Source of the DNA: Candidatus Izemoplasma sp.
GTDB taxonomy: Bacteria; Bacillota_I; Bacilli_A; Izemoplasmatales; Izemoplasmataceae
NCBI GenBank assembly: GCA_007132145.1
Contig: SLPE01000057.1
Coordinates: 1 to 6,083 of the forward strand
Reading direction: 5' to 3'
DNA length: 6,083 nt
Shown here: positions 3,622-6,083 of the stretch, one piece after another
How positions within the stretch are numbered: the stretch's first letter is position 1
Layout: each line of letters starts with the position of its first letter
The notes under the pieces: model-generated
The model's input: only the letters and a program-made list of their open reading frames with translations
What the model was told of the DNA's origin: nothing
The model's database searches: none
Position numbers and translations under genes: made by a program

Positions 3622-5690
3622 CAGATGCAGAAGTAAAATTAAGAGTACAGTTAGATAGTAAAAATGCTGAAAGTGGCATAAGCGGATTAAAAGGTAGGAC
3701 AGACAAGTTGTCAAAGTCTTTTTCAAACGCTGGTAAAACTTTAACTATGGGTTTAACAGCCCCATTAGTGGGTTTAGGTGCCGTTGCTTTTAAAACAGCA
3801 TCAGAGTTTGAAACATCTATGAACCAAATTGTTGGTTTGGTTGGTGTAAGTCGTGATGAACTTGGCGAAATGGAAAAAGATATTTTTAGAGTATCTAGAA
3901 ACACAGGTAAAGACATAAGAGAACTTGGCGACGCTTTGTTTTTTATTACTTCGGCTGGTTTAACAGGTTCTGATGCCTTAGAAGTATTGGAAATGTCAGC
4001 AAAAGCATCAGCGGCAGGACTTGGCGAAACAAAGGTTGTTGCAGATTTAGCAACTTCTGCGATGAACGCTTATGGTTCTGATGTTTTAAGTGCATCAAGA
4101 GCGACCGATGTATTAACAGCAGCGGTTCGTGAAGGTAAGTTAGAACCTGCGGAATTATCGCAAAGTATGGGGTCGGTGTTACCAATTGCTTCTGCTATGG
4201 GAATTGGTTTTGATGAAGTTGGTGCAGCGATGGCGGCTATGTCAAGAACAGGAACAAACGCAGCAGAGGCTTCAACACAATTAAGAGGAATAATGACTTC
4301 ATTGTTAAAACCATCAATTCAAGCAGAACAAGCTTTAAATGATATGGGGTTAAGTTCAGATGGACTTAAAAAGCAAATAAGAGAACAAGGTCTTTTGGCA
4401 ACATTAGAAACATTAACTGAAAATTTTGAAGGAAACGAAGTCGGTGCAGAGGCGGTTTTTGGTAATATTAGAGCATTGTCTGGTGTTATGGACTTAATGG
4501 GAAGTAACGCAGATGGAACAAGGGAAATATTTGAGAGTTTAACAAACACTATGGGAATAACTGATGAGGCTTTTAAAGAAACAGATGGGTCGGCAAGAGA
4601 TGTTGCAAAAGTTAAAGCAGAAATGGCTATTGCTTTTAAAGAACTTGGCGATGTTTTAATAAAAGAAGTAGGACCTGCGATTAGTTCGTTAGCGAAAGGT
4701 ATTGGGCGTGTTGCCAAATGGTTCGGTAAATTAAGCCCCAGAACAAAAAAAATTATATTAGTTGTTTTAGGTTTGTTAGCAGCGTTAGGACCTGTATTAT
4801 TGATAATTGGCAAAATAATAGCAATAATACCAACTTTAATTGCTATATTTAAAGTAATTGGTGTAGTAATAGCAGCAGTTGCAAGTCCTATCGGATTAGT
4901 AGTTGCGGCGATAGGTTTACTTATTGCAGCGGTATGGTTATTGATTAACAATTGGGAAAAAGTAAAAGAGTTTTTTGTTAATTTATGGGAAAGTATTAAA
5001 AATATTTTTATGGGCGTTATAGAGTGGTTTAAAACTGCTTTTGGTTGGTATATAAATATTTATGTTGAGGCATTTAACCGCATTAAAGGTTTCTTTACAG
5101 GACTTTGGGACGGCATAAAAGGTATATTTAACGGCGTAGTAAATTGGTTTAAAGGTGCTATAAAATCTTATATCAACATTTATGTAAATGCGTTTGACGC
5201 TATTAGGCGTGCTTTTATTGGTGTGTGGGATTTTATAAAAGGTGCTTGGTCAAAAGGCGGGAAAATCTTTGCAGGGTTTACTGACGGCGTTGTGAACACA
5301 TTTAAAAGGGTTGTTAATTTGTTAATAAGGGGAATAAATACAGCAATAGCAATACCTTTTAGAACTTTAAACTCTTCTTTGAATAGAATAAGGGGTGTAA
5401 ACATATTAGGGGTTGAACCCTTTAAAGGATTATGGAAGCATAACCCCATACCAACACCTAGAATACCATCGCTTGATGTTGGAACAAACTATGTTGGAGG
5501 AGATGGCTTGGCTATGTTACATAAAGGAGAGGCTGTTGTACCTAAAAAATATAATCCCGCTATGGGTGGTATGCAAACAATATATTTAAACGTAAGAATA
5601 CCGGATATTGAAATGGACGGGCGTAAATTATCTCGTGGAATAGCCCCATATCATACAGAGGTTATCAAGGTAGGTGGCGGAGGTGTCTAA
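3618..5690 (+). CDS. Tail tape measure protein
   Basis: This 690-residue protein starts at ATG 3618 in an ATGA overlap, with a modest ribosome site (AGGTGA). Residues about 70-275 are the PhageMin_Tail/TP901 core: SEFETSMNQIVGLVGVS, DALFFITSAGLTG, LATSAMNAYG, LSQSMGSVLPIASAMG and AAMSRTGTNAAEASTQLRGI. Residues 379-446 are strongly hydrophobic, compatible with several membrane segments that act when DNA enters the cell. Residues 452 onward contain a 40-residue tandem repeat. The C-terminus carries GTNYVGGDGLAMLHKGEAVV (from residue 622), a frequent ending in this family. The protein sets tail length and is ejected before DNA. At about 1.5 angstroms per residue, the tail would be near 100 nm. 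I see no peptidase or lysozyme domain. Confidence 0.95.
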   Translation: MTDAEVKLRVQLDSKNAESGISGLKGRTDKLSKSFSNAGKTLTMGLTAPLVGLGAVAFKTASEFETSMNQIVGLVGVSRDELGEMEKDIFRVSRNTGKDIRELGDALFFITSAGLTGSDALEVLEMSAKASAAGLGETKVVADLATSAMNAYGSDVLSASRATDVLTAAVREGKLEPAELSQSMGSVLPIASAMGIGFDEVGAAMAAMSRTGTNAAEASTQLRGIMTSLLKPSIQAEQALNDMGLSSDGLKKQIREQGLLATLETLTENFEGNEVGAEAVFGNIRALSGVMDLMGSNADGTREIFESLTNTMGITDEAFKETDGSARDVAKVKAEMAIAFKELGDVLIKEVGPAISSLAKGIGRVAKWFGKLSPRTKKIILVVLGLLAALGPVLLIIGKIIAIIPTLIAIFKVIGVVIAAVASPIGLVVAAIGLLIAAVWLLINNWEKVKEFFVNLWESIKNIFMGVIEWFKTAFGWYINIYVEAFNRIKGFFTGLWDGIKGIFNGVVNWFKGAIKSYINIYVNAFDAIRRAFIGVWDFIKGAWSKGGKIFAGFTDGVVNTFKRVVNLLIRGINTAIAIPFRTLNSSLNRIRGVNILGVEPFKGLWKHNPIPTPRIPSLDVGTNYVGGDGLAMLHKGEAVVPKKYNPAMGGMQTIYLNVRIPDIEMDGRKLSRGIAPYHTEVIKVGGGGV
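4971..5249 (+). repeat. 120-base tandem repeat inside the tape measure gene (about 2.3 copies)
   Basis: Units begin at 4971, 5091 and 5211, exactly 120 bases (40 codons) apart. At protein level unit 1 reads FFVNLWESIKNIFMGVIEWF and later YINIYVEAFNRIKG. Unit 2 reads FFTGLWDGIKGIFNGVVNWF and later YINIYVNAFDAIRR. Unit 3 keeps only AFIGVWDFIKGAW. The DNA has diverged at third positions, so the duplication is old and kept by protein selection. The amphipathic aromatic repeats are likely helical and pack along the tail lumen. Confidence 0.85.
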
Positions 5691-6083
5691 AAGATATAAA
5701 GCATTAACGCAAGATAATAAATTTGATTTAAAAGATGAGTTAATTATAAGCGATAGTTCAAGACAAACAGCGTTTAGTGATTTAAACATAGACTTTCGTG
5801 ATTTTGAAGAAGATGACTTACCAATTCAATATGAAGAAGTAAGAGTGGTTGAAGAAGAATTAGACGATGAAGTTACTGCTAATTATTCTATTGACTTACC
5901 TGTTGGCTTTAATGGTGCAAGTCTACCAGAGGTCGCAGACACAATAGAAGAAGGAAAGTCAATCCAAAGGGTAGGCAAGGTTACATTGGACGGTAGTGAG
6001 GCGTGGGGAACAGATGGATACGAAGATTTTGAAGGTTATTCAGTAGGTGCAATAAATGATTGGGAAGTAAGTAACGAAGAAAC
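5683..6083 (+). CDS. Putative tail structural protein, N-terminal part (3' end outside window)
   Basis: The frame opens at GTG 5683, overlapping the tape measure stop by 8 bases. The ribosome-site-like AAGGTAGG lies about 8 bases upstream. It stays open for 133 codons to the window edge. Residues 1-36 are mixed. Residues 37-63 are very acidic (14 of 27 are D or E: FRDFEEDDLP, VVEEELDDEV). Residues 81-108 contain LPEVADTIEEGKSIQRVGKV then TLDGSEAW, a segment I recognise as common in minor tail and baseplate-like proteins of Bacillota phages ('slp.g..D.i..g..iqrvgk..LdGse.W'). In those proteins it introduces a receptor-facing or beta-sandwich region. The usual gene after a tape measure is the distal tail protein, and I cannot see that fold here. 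The call is a tail protein of unknown exact type. Confidence 0.7.
   Translation, partial: MSKRYKALTQDNKFDLKDELIISDSSRQTAFSDLNIDFRDFEEDDLPIQYEEVRVVEEELDDEVTANYSIDLPVGFNGASLPEVADTIEEGKSIQRVGKVTLDGSEAWGTDGYEDFEGYSVGAINDWEVSNEE

Noticed and set aside
3470..3916. 148-codon minus-strand open frame crossing the chaperone/tape measure junction
   Set aside because: Both genes it opposes are well supported. Its product shows no recognisable domain, and its C-terminal part is a run of aromatic and Y/I codons from A/T-rich DNA.
3858..4651. Word ACTTGGCGA occurring at 3860, 3923, 4019 and 4643 in the tape measure gene
   Set aside because: All four lie in phase and encode (E/G)LG(E/D). Spacing is irregular and there is no dyad, so repeated codon choice explains it better than a DNA signal.
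4319..4951. 210-codon open frame on the minus strand
   Set aside because: It lies wholly inside the tape measure gene, has low-complexity composition rich in I, A, N and P from reversed codons, and has no ribosome site. It is a shadow of the strongly supported + strand gene.

Overview
The window is a low-GC (about one-third G+C by eye), single-strand gene cluster from a tailed bacteriophage or prophage. It covers the head-completion, tail-tube and tape-measure part of the structural module. Strong AGGAGG-type ribosome sites, TTA/AAA-rich codon use, and the Minor_capsid and Gp15-like families point to a host in the Bacillota or a close relative. TGA ends two genes inside ATGA overlaps and tryptophan is TGG throughout, so the ordinary bacterial code applies. 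No sheath gene lies between the tail tube and tape measure genes, so the tail is probably long and non-contractile (siphovirus type). Nothing in the window shows whether the phage is free or integrated.

Layout, all on the + strand: 1-528, C-terminal part of the major capsid protein; 536-570, hairpins; 580-966, head-tail connector; 959-1114, small basic protein; 1068-1397, head closure or minor capsid protein; 1394-1744, HK97-gp10-like minor capsid protein whose 5' end has no normal start codon; 1741-2121, tail terminator-like protein; 2135-2590, major tail tube protein; 2589-2610, terminator-like hairpin; 2630-3088, tail assembly chaperone, extended by a -1 ribosomal frameshift into a Gp15-like frame ending at 3621; 3618-5690, tape measure protein; 5683 to the window end, the start of a further tail protein.

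The order follows assembly. The capsid shell is closed by the connector, closure and terminator-side proteins. The tube protein polymerises around the tape measure protein, which is held ready by the chaperone and its frameshifted form. Most genes overlap by a few bases or are separated by only a ribosome site, so the cluster reads as one transcript with translational coupling.

The points that go beyond a routine phage annotation are these. The gene at 1394 must start at ATA or be entered by -1 frameshifting at TTTAAAA, directly before the upstream stop codon. A well-formed T TTT TTC frameshift site with a downstream stem joins the two chaperone frames. Near-identical hairpin-plus-ribosome-site leaders follow only the two most abundant structural genes. 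A 51-codon gene overlaps its downstream neighbour by 47 bases. The gene after the tape measure gene does not look like an ordinary distal tail protein. I see no defence system, RNA gene, mobile element or CRISPR array. No stretch over 300 bases lacks a gene.
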